Assembly: GCF_030816195.1 (NCBI RefSeq)
Contig: NZ_JAUSXS010000001.1
Span: forward strand, 310,001 to 374,000
From: Pseudomonas sp. W4I3
Lineage (GTDB): Bacteria; Pseudomonadota; Gammaproteobacteria; Pseudomonadales; Pseudomonadaceae
DNA length: 64,000 nucleotides
Direction: 5' to 3'
Part shown: positions 54,716 through 64,000 of the stretch, one piece after another
Position numbering within the stretch: position 1 is the stretch's first letter
How the letters are laid out: each line of letters opens with the position of its first letter
Notes under the pieces: model-generated
What the model was told of the DNA's origin: nothing
What the model saw: only the letters and a program-made list of their open reading frames with translations
Database searches by the model: none
Translations under genes and position numbers: made by a program

Positions 54716-57103
54716 TTACCAGTTGTAAGCGACTTTACCGTAATAAAACGCGCCGCTGTAACCGTACGGCGAAAAAGTGCTATAGGCGAGATTGCCGCCA
54801 CTGCTGGCGTAGGCATTGACCTTCTCGGGGTATTTGTCGGTGACGTTGTCGCCGCCCAAGGTGAAGGTCCAGTTCTTCAGTTTGTAATCCGCCGACAGGT
54901 CCAGCACCCAGGCTGCCTTGAAGGTCTGGTCGTTGACCTTGTCCGCCTGGTAGCTGGTGAACTCACCATAGCGCACCAGGTTGCTGTGCAGCGCCCACTG
55001 GCCGAAGGTGAAATCGTTGCCCAGGCTCAGCTTGTGCTGGGGCGTGGTGTCACCGAGCAAACCAATGCGCTCGCGACGGTCCACCCGCACCAGGTTGGCG
55101 CCCAAGCTGTCGAGGACCGCCGGGTTGGCCTTCACGTCGGTGACTTTGGTGTGGTTGTAGTTGTAGCCCACGGTGCTGTTCCAGCGGATACCGTTATCGA
55201 ACTGATAGCGATAGTTGGCCACCAGGTCGACGCCGTCGGTGCTGGTGTCGGTGGCGTTGGTAAAATAACGCGCCGTGGTGTAGTTGATATTGCCGACCCC
55301 GTTGGCTTGCAGGTAGGCAACCGTCGCCGGGTTGAGCGAGAGGTTGGACGACAGGCTGATGCGGTCGCGTATGTCGATGCGATACACATCCAGCGTCACC
55401 GTCAGGTCGTCGGCAGGCTCCAGCACCAGGCCAAGGCTGTAGTTGCGCGACTTTTCGGCCTTGAGGTCTTCGGCACCGAGCAGTCGCGCCACCTGGCTGT
55501 TGGCCGGGAACGTGCCGGCCTCCTGGATCGTATTACCGATCAACTGCGACGAGGTATAGGCGAAATTCTGCTGAGCCAGGGACGGCGCGCGAAAGCCGTT
55601 GGAAATACTGCCGCGCAACGCCACTTGCGGGGTGAAGTCGTAACGGGCCGACAGCGAACCGCTGAGGTTGGAACCAAAATCGCTGTAGTCCTCATGCCGC
55701 ACCGCAGCCGAGGCGCTGAGCTTTTCGGTGAAGTTGGTTTCCAGGTCCAGATACTGCGCCCAGTTGTGCCGGGTGCTGGTGCCGGCATCGGCATCGCGAA
55801 AACCGCCGAGGCCCGAGCTGCCGGTCTGGTAGTAGGAGGCGGGCTCCCCTGCTTCGATTTCATAGCCTTGATGCAGGTATTCACCGCCGAACGCCACGGA
55901 AACCGGGTATGGCAGCAACCCCAGGTCAAACTCACGGGACAGGTCCAGGCTGACTTGCTTCTGATCGTTGTTCAAGGTGCCATTGTTGAATTTGCGCGGC
56001 GTGCTCAGGCCCAGAGACGTATTGATGGTTTCAGTGCCCAGCTCATACTGGTTCTTGCCGTAGTTGGCCGACAAATCGTAATGCCAGTCGTAAGCCAGCA
56101 GACCGCGCAAGCCGACCACCAGGGAGGTGTCTTCCAGGTTGCCCTTGATCAGCGGCAGGTAGCCGTTGGGGTTGAGCGCCGCAATGTTGTTGGACGCATT
56201 GCTCGCTCGATAGAACGCCGCCGTCTCGCCGCGTCGCTTGCTGTAGCCGCCAAAGGTGTAGAACTCGGCCGCATCGTTGAAGGCATATTCAGAGTTGAAC
56301 TGGAACTTGCCTTCGTTGGTGGCCGGCTCGCCCTGACGGAACACACGCTGACCGTAGGTGGTGGAGCCGATGCTGCCGGGGCGGTAATCATTGCCGGCGC
56401 GGTTGGTGTAATCGTTATCGGCGCCTTCGCCCGAGAGGTTGATAAAGCCGTTATCACCCAATGCCAGGCCGGTGTTGCCACTGATATTGCGCTGGATCCC
56501 GTCACCCTTCTTGTACTCACCGAACTTGGTGGAGACCGAGCCGCCATGATCGGTGTGCTTGAGAATCACGTTGATCACCCCTGCGATCGCGTCTGAGCCG
56601 TAACGAGCAGAGGCGCCATCACGCAACACTTCGATGTGGTCGACCGCCGACAGCGGGATCGCATTCAAGTCTGCCGGTGCCGAACCACGGCCCACCGCTC
56701 CGCCGAGATTGACGAAGGCACTGGTGTGACGGCGCTTGCCGTTGACCAGCACCAGCACCTGGTCCGGCGACAGGCCGCGCAACTGCGCCGGGCGCACCAG
56801 TTCAGCGCCATCGACCAGGCTTGGCCGGGGAAAGTTGATCGATGGAATCAGGCGCGCCAACACGGCGCCCAACTCGTCGGAGCCGGTGCTGCGCAGGGTT
56901 TCGCCGGAGATTACGTCGATAGGCGACAACGAAGCGCTGGCAGTGCGCTCCTGGGCGCGGGTACCGGTGACGATCACGGTGTCCAGCCTGGGCGCTTCGG
57001 CGGCAGGCGTTTCGTCTGCCAGGACGGGATTGAAGCCCACAGCGGTCAGCAAATTGGCCGACAAAATCGCTGAGTACAGCGCGTGTTTCTTGTAACTCCC
57101 CAT
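54716..57103 (-). CDS. TonB-dependent outer-membrane receptor
   Basis: A 795-residue precursor with a signal peptide, the TonB box region (RLDTVIVTGTRAQERTA), the plug domain (LRGLSPDQVLVLVNGKRRHT, VEVLRDGASARYGSDAIAGV) and a 22-strand barrel ending SGAFYYGKVAYNW. Its plug has a long extension typical of the broad substrate class, not a classical siderophore receptor. No sigma/anti-sigma pair, Fur box or siderophore genes are adjacent. It heads a likely two-gene operon with chaC. Confidence 0.9.
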   Translation of the reverse strand: MGSYKKHALYSAILSANLLTAVGFNPVLADETPAAEAPRLDTVIVTGTRAQERTASASLSPIDVISGETLRSTGSDELGAVLARLIPSINFPRPSLVDGAELVRPAQLRGLSPDQVLVLVNGKRRHTSAFVNLGGAVGRGSAPADLNAIPLSAVDHIEVLRDGASARYGSDAIAGVINVILKHTDHGGSVSTKFGEYKKGDGIQRNISGNTGLALGDNGFINLSGEGADNDYTNRAGNDYRPGSIGSTTYGQRVFRQGEPATNEGKFQFNSEYAFNDAAEFYTFGGYSKRRGETAAFYRASNASNNIAALNPNGYLPLIKGNLEDTSLVVGLRGLLAYDWHYDLSANYGKNQYELGTETINTSLGLSTPRKFNNGTLNNDQKQVSLDLSREFDLGLLPYPVSVAFGGEYLHQGYEIEAGEPASYYQTGSSGLGGFRDADAGTSTRHNWAQYLDLETNFTEKLSASAAVRHEDYSDFGSNLSGSLSARYDFTPQVALRGSISNGFRAPSLAQQNFAYTSSQLIGNTIQEAGTFPANSQVARLLGAEDLKAEKSRNYSLGLVLEPADDLTVTLDVYRIDIRDRISLSSNLSLNPATVAYLQANGVGNINYTTARYFTNATDTSTDGVDLVANYRYQFDNGIRWNSTVGYNYNHTKVTDVKANPAVLDSLGANLVRVDRRERIGLLGDTTPQHKLSLGNDFTFGQWALHSNLVRYGEFTSYQADKVNDQTFKAAWVLDLSADYKLKNWTFTLGGDNVTDKYPEKVNAYASSGGNLAYSTFSPYGYSGAFYYGKVAYNW

Positions 57104-57433
57104 ACCGCTCCCCTTGAATCAAGAATCAGAACTTCACTGCTCTGAATTCGTACGATCGGTCCGGCTGGCGGGCGGTGGCGGTCAGTGTGCTGGTGACTGA
57201 AAGAAGATCGGTAGTCCGTTGAGATATAGCTTAATGATATTTATGTAACAAACTAAATACCTTTAAAGAATAAGCAAAAGCATAAGCAAGCAGGCCCGCC
57301 CGTCAGGATTGAGGGCAACAATCCCGCTACTTTCAGCCCCGGTTCAGCCTGGGAATACGCCAAACCGTCAAAATGGCGCGTACAGAACGACCCACTTAGC
57401 CGCCCTTCAAACCGACTATCGAGGTCGCACCCC
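57104..57433. promoter_or_regulatory. 330-base divergent control region of the TonB receptor and PagP-like genes
   Basis: No gene is visible. TTTAAAGAATAA at 57263-57274, in an AT-rich stretch (ATTTATGTAACAAACTAAAT nearby), repeats the motif found before ssuE and lsfA. It is 160 bases upstream of the receptor start and about the same distance upstream of the PagP-like gene, so either could be controlled. Confidence 0.5.
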
Positions 57434-57916
57434 ATGAAGAAATTCCGCTTGCCTGGCCTGTTGTTCCTCGCCCAGGCCACCACGGCACTGGCTGGCGAAA
57501 CGCTGGCTACCGAGGACGACAAAGGCTTCTGGTACGCCCAGACCAGCGTCTACACCCGGCACTTCGCGCCTGACCCGGAGCACAACAATAACCAGGACCT
57601 GATCGGCCTGGAGCGCAACGAAGCCTCGGGTTTTGTGTACGGCGGGGCGACGTTTCGCAATTCGTTCCGCCAGCGTTCGTACTATGCCTATGCGGGTAAG
57701 CGCTATGACATGGCCGAGTACCCGGTGTACCTGAAGGTCACGGGCGGGGCGATCCAGGGTTATCGCGGCAAGTACCGCGATAAGATCCCGCTGAACCGTT
57801 ACGGCGTGGCGCCAGTGATCATTCCCTCCGTAGGCACGCATTACGGGCCGGTGGCGGCGGAAGTGGTGCTGCTGGGGTTCAATGCGGCAATGGTGACGAC
57901 GGGGTTGCGGTTCTGA
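57434..57916 (+). CDS. PagP-like outer-membrane beta-barrel (candidate lipid A palmitoyltransferase)
   Basis: A 160-residue protein with a signal peptide (MKKFRLPGLLFLAQATTALA) and amphipathic strands ending in Phe. Several blocks align by eye with E. coli PagP in order: YTRHFAP (His43, cf. PagP His33), FRNSFRQ (Asn76-Ser77, cf. PagP Asp76-Ser77), the IPLNRYGVAPVIIPSV, HYGPVAAEVVLLG and final GLRF. This fits a divergent PagP with Asp replaced by Asn; a divergent P. aeruginosa palmitoyltransferase has been described. Palmitoylation of lipid A is therefore likely but unproven. Alternatively it is another eight-stranded barrel of unknown role. Confidence 0.55.
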   Translation: MKKFRLPGLLFLAQATTALAGETLATEDDKGFWYAQTSVYTRHFAPDPEHNNNQDLIGLERNEASGFVYGGATFRNSFRQRSYYAYAGKRYDMAEYPVYLKVTGGAIQGYRGKYRDKIPLNRYGVAPVIIPSVGTHYGPVAAEVVLLGFNAAMVTTGLRF

Positions 57917-57995
57917 GCGGGCACAGGCCAACGCGCAGGGGTTTGCTCACATAGGCACTGTGTCAGTCGACCTATGTGTAAATCGATCCATCGCA

Positions 57996-58020
57996 ATCGC
58001 GGGCAAGCCCACTCCCACCA
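57996..58020. repeat. Single degenerate REP element
   Basis: ATCGCGGGCAAGCCCACTCC is followed by CACCA. It is a diverged relative of the GTGGGAGGGGG family without the usual partner, between convergent genes. Confidence 0.6.
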
Positions 58021-58056
58021 TTTGATCGGCGTTTAACCCTGATGTTTTTGCTCTGC

Positions 58057-59025
58057 TCAGGGCCGGGGGGCGTAGGCGAATACGTCGGCGCGCATCTGGT
58101 GTGCGTCCATCCCGGCGTCGACCAATGCGTCCAGCGTGCCGTAGATCATCGCCGGTGATCCACTGGCGTACACATGCACGGCCGTCAGGTCGGTAATGTC
58201 CTCGCACACAGCTTCATGCAGCAAGCCGCAACGCCCTTCCCAGCCGCACAAGTCACTCACAACCTTGTGCAGGAACAGGTTGGGCAGTTGCTGCCACTGC
58301 TCCCAGTGTTCGATCTCGTAGAAGTCTTCCGGACGACGCACGCCCCAATACAGGTGCACAGGGTGCTTGAAACCGGAAGCCCGGCAATGCTCGATCAGGC
58401 TGTGCATCTGGGCCATGCCCGTGCCGGCGGCGATCAGCACCAGCGGCCCGTCCGGCAACTCGGCCAGGTGGGTGTCACCAAACGGCAGTTCAATACGCGC
58501 CATCTGATTGCGCTGGAGCTGGTCCAGCAGGTTGCGTGCGCTGTCTTCACGGGCCAGCACGTGCAATTCCAGCTCACGTCCGGAGTGAGGCGCCGACGCC
58601 AGGGAAAACGCCGACTTCTCGCCGCTCTCACGCTCGATCATCAAGTATTGCCCCGCGTGGTAACGCACCGCCTTGCCCGCCGGAGCTCGCAGGCGCACGC
58701 GCCACACATCGCCACCGGCTTCCACGCATTCGCTCAATTGGCACGACAACTTGCGCAACGGCAACTCTCCCGGCGCCAGCACGCCATCCCACAACACAAT
58801 GCAATCTTCCAGCGGCTCTGCGATACAGGTAAAGAACTCACCGTGGTCACGTACTTCGCCAGCCTGCTGCACGCGGCCCTCCACCAGCAGCGCCGCGCAC
58901 ACGTGGCATACGCCGTTGCGACAGGCCTGCGGGCACTCGTAGCCGAGGCGACGTGCGCCGTCGAGGATTCGTTCGCCAGGGTCCAGCTCCAGTACCGCGC
59001 CGGAAGGTTGCAGGGTTACACGCAT
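58057..59025 (-). CDS. Ferredoxin-type FAD/NAD(P)H oxidoreductase downstream of ubiD
   Basis: A 322-residue two-part reductase. Residues 1-80 form a plant-type 2Fe-2S domain with ligands Cys35, Cys40, Cys43 and Cys67 (CPQACRNGVCHVC, TCIAEP). A ferredoxin-reductase FAD domain (YHAGQYLMIERESGEKSAFS) and NAD(P) domain (VLIAAGTGMAQMHSLIEHC) follow. The ATG is created within the ubiD stop (TGATG), so the two are translationally coupled. E. coli has the flavin reductase gene fre after ubiD, so this could be its functional counterpart. Confidence 0.85.
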   Translation of the reverse strand: MRVTLQPSGAVLELDPGERILDGARRLGYECPQACRNGVCHVCAALLVEGRVQQAGEVRDHGEFFTCIAEPLEDCIVLWDGVLAPGELPLRKLSCQLSECVEAGGDVWRVRLRAPAGKAVRYHAGQYLMIERESGEKSAFSLASAPHSGRELELHVLAREDSARNLLDQLQRNQMARIELPFGDTHLAELPDGPLVLIAAGTGMAQMHSLIEHCRASGFKHPVHLYWGVRRPEDFYEIEHWEQWQQLPNLFLHKVVSDLCGWEGRCGLLHEAVCEDITDLTAVHVYASGSPAMIYGTLDALVDAGMDAHQMRADVFAYAPRP

Positions 59026-60491
59026 CAATCTATTCCCAATTCTTTCCAGATTGCATCGACGCGAGCCGTCACTGCGTCATCCTTGACGATTACCCGGCCC
59101 CACTCACGAGTGGTTTCGCCCGGCCATTTGTGCGTGGCATCCAGGCCCATCTTCGATCCAAGGCCCGACACCGGCGAGGCGAAATCAAGGTAGTCGATCG
59201 GCGTGTTGTCGATCATTACCGTGTCGCGCTTGGGGTCCATACGCGTGGTAATGGCCCAGATCACGTCATTCCAGTCGCGAGCGTTGATGTCGTCGTCGGT
59301 GACAATAACGAACTTGGTGTACATGAATTGTCGTAAAAACGACCAGACGCCCAGCATTACCCGCTTGGCATGGCCTGGATACGACTTCTTCATGGTGACG
59401 ATGGCCATGCGGTACGAGCAACCTTCCGGCGGCAGGTAGAAGTCGGTGATTTCCGGGAACTGCTTTTGCAGGATCGGCACGAACACTTCGTTCAGCGCCA
59501 CGCCGAGGATGGCCGGCTCGTCCGGTGGCCGGCCGGTGTAGGTGCTGTGGTAGATCGGTTTGATCCGATGGGTGATGCGCTCGACGGTGAACACCGGAAA
59601 ACTGTCGACTTCGTTGTAATAACCGGTGTGGTCGCCGTAAGGCCCTTCATCAGCCATTTCTCCGGGGTGAATCACGCCCTCGAGAATGATTTCGGCGGTG
59701 GCCGGCACCTGCAGGTCGTTACCGCGGCACTTCACCAGTTCGGTGCGGTTGCCGCGCAGCAGGCCAGCAAAGGCGTATTCGGACAGGCTGTCCGGCACCG
59801 GCGTCACGGCGCCCAGGATGGTGGCCGGGTCGGCGCCCAGCGCCACGGAGACCGGGAACGGCTTACCCGGGTGCTTTTCGCACCACTCACGGAAGTCCAG
59901 GGCGCCGCCACGGTGGCTCAGCCAGCGCATGATCACCTTGTTACGGCCGATCACTTGCTGACGGTAGATGCCGAGGTTCTGGCGGTCCTTGTTCGGACCT
60001 TTGGTAACGGTCAGGCCCCAGGTGATCAGCGGGCCGACATCGCCGGGCCAGCAGGTCTGCACCGGGAGCATGGCTAGGTCGACGTCATCGCCTTCGATGA
60101 CCACTTCCTGACACACCGCGTCCTTGACCACCTTGGGCGCCATGGCAATGATCTTGCGAAAGATCGGCAGCTTCGACCAAGCGTCCTTCAAGCCTTTGGG
60201 CGGCTCGGGCTCCTTGAGGAAAGCCAGCAACTTGCCGATCTCGCGCAACTCGCTGACCGACTCGGCGCCCATGCCAAAGGCGACGCGCTTGGGCGTGCCG
60301 AACAGGTTGCCGAGCACCGGGATGTCATAGCCGGTCGGGTTCTCGAACAGCAGCGCCGGGCCCTTGTTGCGCAAGGTGCGGTCACAAATCTCAGTCATTT
60401 CCAGTACCGGTGAAATCGGCATCTGGATACGTTTCAACTCTCCGCGCTGCTCAAGTTGCTGCACGAAATCCCGAAGATCCTTGAATTTCAT
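59025..60491 (-). CDS. ubiD: 3-octaprenyl-4-hydroxybenzoate carboxy-lyase UbiD
   Basis: A 488-residue prenyl-FMN-dependent decarboxylase with [20 protein letters not shown] at the start and the motif [20 protein letters not shown], where the conserved Glu and Asp act in catalysis. It decarboxylates the octaprenyl-hydroxybenzoate intermediate in ubiquinone synthesis. ATG 60491 has GGGTGG upstream, better than the in-frame GTG at 60503. Confidence 0.94.
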   Translation of the reverse strand: MKFKDLRDFVQQLEQRGELKRIQMPISPVLEMTEICDRTLRNKGPALLFENPTGYDIPVLGNLFGTPKRVAFGMGAESVSELREIGKLLAFLKEPEPPKGLKDAWSKLPIFRKIIAMAPKVVKDAVCQEVVIEGDDVDLAMLPVQTCWPGDVGPLITWGLTVTKGPNKDRQNLGIYRQQVIGRNKVIMRWLSHRGGALDFREWCEKHPGKPFPVSVALGADPATILGAVTPVPDSLSEYAFAGLLRGNRTELVKCRGNDLQVPATAEIILEGVIHPGEMADEGPYGDHTGYYNEVDSFPVFTVERITHRIKPIYHSTYTGRPPDEPAILGVALNEVFVPILQKQFPEITDFYLPPEGCSYRMAIVTMKKSYPGHAKRVMLGVWSFLRQFMYTKFVIVTDDDINARDWNDVIWAITTRMDPKRDTVMIDNTPIDYLDFASPVSGLGSKMGLDATHKWPGETTREWGRVIVKDDAVTARVDAIWKELGID

Positions 60492-60550
60492 TAACCATGC
60501 CACCCGTAAAATAGGCGTACATCCTACCTGCTCTAGAGGCGGCTGGCAGC

Positions 60551-62533
60551 TTAATTGGCCGTCAATCCCCGTGATTGCAGCGAACTGAACAACGGCTCCA
60601 GGAAGGCCTCGATATGCCGCGCGCCCACATCGGAAAGGTGGTTATCGTCGGTATACAGCGCCCGGCCGTTGAGTTCCACCCGACACAACCCGTCGGTGCC
60701 GCACAGCAACGGCGCGGGATCCAGCACCCTGACGCCACTGTCAGCAGCCGCCAGTTCGTCGAACAACTGGGTGATAAAGGCCTGGCGCTTCACATGCTCG
60801 GCGACGGCGAGCCCTTCACCATCCACCGGTCGATTCATCATCGCCAGGCGACTGAGGCGGTAAGGCACGATGATTTCCTGCAGCGGCACCTCTTTGACCA
60901 ACCAGACCTTATGCCCGGCAGCGCGCAGTGCCTGGATGCGCTCGCGCAGGCCCTGGGCAAAGCGCTGCTCGGCGACAGCGCGCACATACTTGCCGGTGCT
61001 CGGGTCCTTGAGCGCATGCTCCTTGTCACCGGACATTTGCCCATAGACATACAGGCTCCAGCGCGCGGCCAGCACCACGTCGCTGAATTTCTTCTCGGCC
61101 ATCGCCTTCTCGACGCGATGGTTGAAATGCGCGCAGCGGGTGATGTTCTCCAGACCATCCAGCGGAATACAGCCTGCGAAACTGGCTTCAACCAGGCTGA
61201 TGTCGTGGCGATCAGCGCCCACCTTGAGCGCTGGGATCAGCGCGGTGGCATGGCTGTCGCCCCATACCAGCGCCGAGACGGACTGGGTTTGCGGACCGAA
61301 ATGGCAGAACAACCGTTCATCGGGCGTGTCCTTGTCAGCCATGCACGCCAGCAGCTCCGGGCTCCACTTCTTCGCCTGGGCGAAACGCAGCGCCTGTTCG
61401 GACAACCGTGAAGGCACACCGTCGAACTCGCGTATCGCAAGGCCCGTAAAGCCCAGCCCCAGAATGCCGACCATGGCTGCCGCCAGAATCGTCTTGCGGG
61501 TGGCCAGCAAGCGTTTTTCCCGGAACGGCGTTTCCACGAAGCGCCATGACAGATAGCCCAGCACCAGCGAAAGCAGCATCAGCCCGCTCAGCTCCAGGGC
61601 GCTCAGGCCATCCACCGCCGCGTACTTGGCGTACACGAACACCGGCCAGTGCCAGAGGTACCAGGAATAGGAAATCAGCCCGATGCCGACCATTACCCGC
61701 GTGCTCAACAGGCGCGCGACCCAGGTGTGTTGCTGGCCGTTGGCCCAGATCAAGCCGACGACACCCAGCACAGGCAACAGCGCGGTTGCGCCGGGGAACG
61801 GTGTTTTCGCGTCGTAACCCAATACGGCGATCAGGATCAGCCCCAGCGAAGCCAGGCTGACCCCTTGCGCCAGGGCGGGCGAGGCGCGCCACTCGTATTT
61901 GGGCAGCACCGCCAGCATCGCGCCGGCCAGCAACTCCCAAGCCCGCAGGTGCAACAGGAAGAAGGCTTTCTGCGGCTCATGCTGAACCGCCCACACACTC
62001 ATGCCAAACGAGCCCAGCAACACCGCGAACAGCGCCAGGCGCCAGTGTTTCAGGCGACTTGAGAGCAACGTGAGCAGCAGCGGGAAAAAGATGTAGAACT
62101 GCTCTTCGACCGCCAGCGACCAGGTATGCAGCAGGGGCTTGATGTCCGAAGAGGCATCGAAGTAGCCATGCTGGCGCGAGAACAGCAGATTGGAGGTAAA
62201 GGTCACCTGATAGTGCGCAGACCGCCCCAGCTCTTCGTAGTCCTTGGGCGCCAACAGAAACCAGCCCACCGCCAGTGTCGCGGCAATCATTACAAATAGC
62301 GCCGGCAGAATACGTCGTGCGCGCCGGGCCCAGAAGTCGATGAAGCTGAAACGCCCGGCCTGACGCTCGCGCCAGATAATGGAAGTGATCAGAAAGCCGG
62401 AAATGACGAAGAACACATCAACGCCAACGAAACCGCCGGTGATGCCAGGTACGCCGAAGTGAAACAACACGACTGAAAGGACAGCGATGGCACGCAGTCC
62501 GTCGATGTCTCTGCGGTAAGCAAGAGTGGTCAT
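60551..62533 (-). CDS. OafA/YrhL-type O-acyltransferase with SGNH domain
   Basis: A 660-residue membrane protein. About ten membrane segments make up the acyltransferase-3 domain ([20 protein letters not shown], with the essential His). A C-terminal periplasmic SGNH hydrolase domain contains [14 protein letters not shown] and [12 protein letters not shown] (catalytic Ser, Asp/His). Such fusions acetylate O-antigen, peptidoglycan-linked or exopolysaccharide sugars. P. aeruginosa has the same gene between ubiD and rho. The substrate is not predictable. Confidence 0.9.
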   Translation of the reverse strand: MTTLAYRRDIDGLRAIAVLSVVLFHFGVPGITGGFVGVDVFFVISGFLITSIIWRERQAGRFSFIDFWARRARRILPALFVMIAATLAVGWFLLAPKDYEELGRSAHYQVTFTSNLLFSRQHGYFDASSDIKPLLHTWSLAVEEQFYIFFPLLLTLLSSRLKHWRLALFAVLLGSFGMSVWAVQHEPQKAFFLLHLRAWELLAGAMLAVLPKYEWRASPALAQGVSLASLGLILIAVLGYDAKTPFPGATALLPVLGVVGLIWANGQQHTWVARLLSTRVMVGIGLISYSWYLWHWPVFVYAKYAAVDGLSALELSGLMLLSLVLGYLSWRFVETPFREKRLLATRKTILAAAMVGILGLGFTGLAIREFDGVPSRLSEQALRFAQAKKWSPELLACMADKDTPDERLFCHFGPQTQSVSALVWGDSHATALIPALKVGADRHDISLVEASFAGCIPLDGLENITRCAHFNHRVEKAMAEKKFSDVVLAARWSLYVYGQMSGDKEHALKDPSTGKYVRAVAEQRFAQGLRERIQALRAAGHKVWLVKEVPLQEIIVPYRLSRLAMMNRPVDGEGLAVAEHVKRQAFITQLFDELAAADSGVRVLDPAPLLCGTDGLCRVELNGRALYTDDNHLSDVGARHIEAFLEPLFSSLQSRGLTAN

Positions 62534-62640
62534 AAGAATTGTGGTCAGTCAGTGACGAAAGGAGTGAGCGTAGTCGCGAGTACAATTTTTGTTACTTAAC
62601 GGACACTTATGCCACAAAACACGATAAATCTCGACGCAAA

Positions 62641-62673
62641 AAAAAATGGCGCCCCATTTGGGGCGCCATTTTT
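62641..62673 (-). terminator. Intrinsic terminator of rho
   Basis: The stem AAATGGCGCCCC / GGGGCGCCATTT with loop ATTT is flanked by A-run (left) and T-run (right), so it is active in both directions. It lies 19 bases past the rho stop codon. Remarkably, the gene of the Rho factor itself ends in a Rho-independent terminator. Confidence 0.9.
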
Positions 62674-62691
62674 CGGACCTGAAACGCCGTA

Positions 62692-63951
62692 TTACTTGCG
62701 TTTCATCGACAGGAAGAACTCGTCGTTGGTCTTGGTGGTTTTCAGCTTGTCGATCAGGAACTCGATGGCGGCGACTTCGTCCATCGGGTGCAGCAGCTTG
62801 CGCAGGATCCACATGCGCTGCAGTTCGTCGTCGGCGGTCAGCAACTCTTCGCGGCGGGTGCCGGAGCGGTTGATGTTGATGGCCGGGAACACACGCTTTT
62901 CAGCGATACGACGGTCCAGGGGCAATTCCATGTTGCCGGTACCCTTGAACTCTTCGTAGATCACTTCGTCCATTTTCGAGCCGGTTTCAACCAGCGCGGT
63001 GGCGATAATGGTCAGCGAGCCGCCTTCTTCGATGTTGCGCGCGGCGCCGAAGAAACGCTTTGGCTTCTCGAGGGCGTGGGCATCGACACCACCGGTCAGT
63101 ACCTTGCCGGAGCTCGGGATCACGGTGTTGTAGGCACGGGCCAGACGGGTGATGGAGTCGAGCAGAATCACAACGTCTTTCTTGTGCTCGACCAGGCGTT
63201 TGGCCTTCTCGATCACCATTTCAGCAACCTGCACGTGGCGGGTTGGCGGCTCATCGAACGTCGAAGCAACCACTTCGCCACGCACGGTGCGCTGCATTTC
63301 GGTCACTTCTTCCGGACGCTCGTCGATCAACAGCACGATCAGGTGAACTTCAGGATTGTTGCGTGCGATGTTTGCTGCGATGTTCTGCAGCATGATCGTT
63401 TTACCGGCTTTCGGCGGCGCTACGATCAGGCCACGCTGGCCCTTGCCGATGGGGGCGCACAGGTCGATCACACGACCGGTCAAATCTTCGGTGGAACCGT
63501 TACCGGCTTCCATCTTCATGCGCACGGTCGGGAACAGCGGGGTCAGGTTCTCGAAGAGAATCTTGTTTTTCGCGTTCTCTGGACGATCGAAGTTGATCGT
63601 GTCGACCTTGAGCAGGGCGAAGTAACGCTCGCCTTCCTTCGGAGGGCGGATCTTGCCAACGATGGTGTCGCCGGTGCGCAAGTTGAAGCGACGGATCTGG
63701 CTCGGCGAGACGTAGATATCGTCTGGGCCGGCGAGATAGGAAGCGTCTGCGGAGCGGAGGAAGCCGAAGCCGTCCTGGAGAATCTCCAGCACGCCATCAC
63801 CGGAGATTTCCTCGCCGCTTTTCGCGTGCTTCTTGAGCAGGGAGAAAATCACGTCCTGCTTGCGCGAACGGGCCATATTTTCTATGCCCATTTCTTCGGC
63901 CAGTTGGAGCAGGTCGGTAATCGGCTTTTGCTTGAGTTCAGTCAGATTCAT
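62692..63951 (-). CDS. rho: Transcription termination factor Rho
   Basis: A 419-residue hexameric RNA-dependent ATPase. The N-terminal helical and cold-shock-like RNA-binding domain ([20 protein letters not shown]) is followed by Walker [18 protein letters not shown] and Walker [17 protein letters not shown]. It ends transcripts lacking strong hairpins. Its ATG at 63951 has no clear Shine-Dalgarno. It lies 49 bases from the window end; the upstream neighbour is outside. Confidence 0.97.
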   Translation of the reverse strand: MNLTELKQKPITDLLQLAEEMGIENMARSRKQDVIFSLLKKHAKSGEEISGDGVLEILQDGFGFLRSADASYLAGPDDIYVSPSQIRRFNLRTGDTIVGKIRPPKEGERYFALLKVDTINFDRPENAKNKILFENLTPLFPTVRMKMEAGNGSTEDLTGRVIDLCAPIGKGQRGLIVAPPKAGKTIMLQNIAANIARNNPEVHLIVLLIDERPEEVTEMQRTVRGEVVASTFDEPPTRHVQVAEMVIEKAKRLVEHKKDVVILLDSITRLARAYNTVIPSSGKVLTGGVDAHALEKPKRFFGAARNIEEGGSLTIIATALVETGSKMDEVIYEEFKGTGNMELPLDRRIAEKRVFPAININRSGTRREELLTADDELQRMWILRKLLHPMDEVAAIEFLIDKLKTTKTNDEFFLSMKRK

Positions 63952-64000
63952 ATAGGAATGACGTAATCATTTATGGAGGGGGGAAAATTAAGCTTTTGGC

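Noticed and set aside
54572..56596. Long open frame antisense to the TonB receptor gene
   Set aside because: Same shadow effect; the sense frame has a signal peptide, plug and barrel. Similar shadows lie opposite argA (29085-30431) and the iron permease (40827-42464).

Overview
The window looks like a chromosomal segment of a Pseudomonas of the P. fluorescens complex. DNA is GC-rich, and nearly every operon has a P. aeruginosa/P. putida counterpart in a familiar order (spu, ssu, argA/argE, the pepP-ubiH-gcv cluster, zapA-6S RNA, ubiD-rho). About a dozen intergenic gaps carry REP doublets built on GTGGGAGGGGGCTTGCYCCC, the hallmark of fluorescens-group REP/REPIN elements. I see no prophage, integron, transposase, tRNA, rRNA operon or CRISPR array. 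It reads as core genome with a few lineage-specific insertions and decayed genes.

Layout. 0-8.8 kb: assorted envelope and metabolic genes (DUF4399 protein, an abnormally short solute-binding protein, a 2OG-Fe(II) oxygenase, an alpha/beta hydrolase, a thioredoxin-like protein, a HacB-type Ntn-hydrolase acylase) and a divergent pair of GlxA-type regulator and HD-domain protein. 8.9-19.3 kb: polyamine uptake and catabolism, spuH-G-F-E-D-C-B on the minus strand and a divergent gamma-glutamylpolyamine synthetase (spuI-like). 19.5-20.2 kb: a TetR regulator. 20.3-28.9 kb: organosulfur scavenging, the complete ssuEADCBF operon (minus strand), the 1-Cys peroxiredoxin lsfA, an OprD-family porin and a lone tauA. 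29-31.6 kb: argA and argE. 31.7-39 kb: CYTH-CHAD triphosphatase, an Lrp regulator divergent from a small ACT-like protein, an orphan type II secretion ATPase, an SPFH/NfeD pair, a DUF2388 protein and an orphan DegT aminotransferase.

39.1-50 kb: the broadly conserved order gcvH-gcvT / iron ABC transporter / ubiI - DUF4442 - ubiH - pepP - ygfB, facing a zapB-like gene, zapA, 6S RNA and ygfA. gcvP is missing from its usual place. 50-54 kb: a 48-codon membrane protein gene, an EVE-domain protein, a FliL-like gene broken by a one-base frameshift, a quinone oxidoreductase and glpT. 54-58 kb: an island-like insert with a TonB-dependent receptor, a ChaC gamma-glutamylcyclotransferase and a divergent PagP-like beta-barrel. 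58-64 kb: ferredoxin/flavin reductase and ubiD (translationally coupled), an OafA-type acyltransferase and rho.

How parts work together. The spu genes import putrescine and spermidine and feed them into transamination or gamma-glutamylation. The ssu/lsfA/tauA block liberates sulfite from sulfonates under sulfate limitation. An AT-rich motif (TTTAAA..GAATAA) found before ssuE and lsfA recurs upstream of the TonB receptor-ChaC pair, so I propose that pair as a further sulfur-limitation unit. The most interesting leads are that pair, the PagP-like protein, the frameshifted FliL-like gene, the internally shortened binding protein, the orphan secretion ATPase and the missing gcvP.
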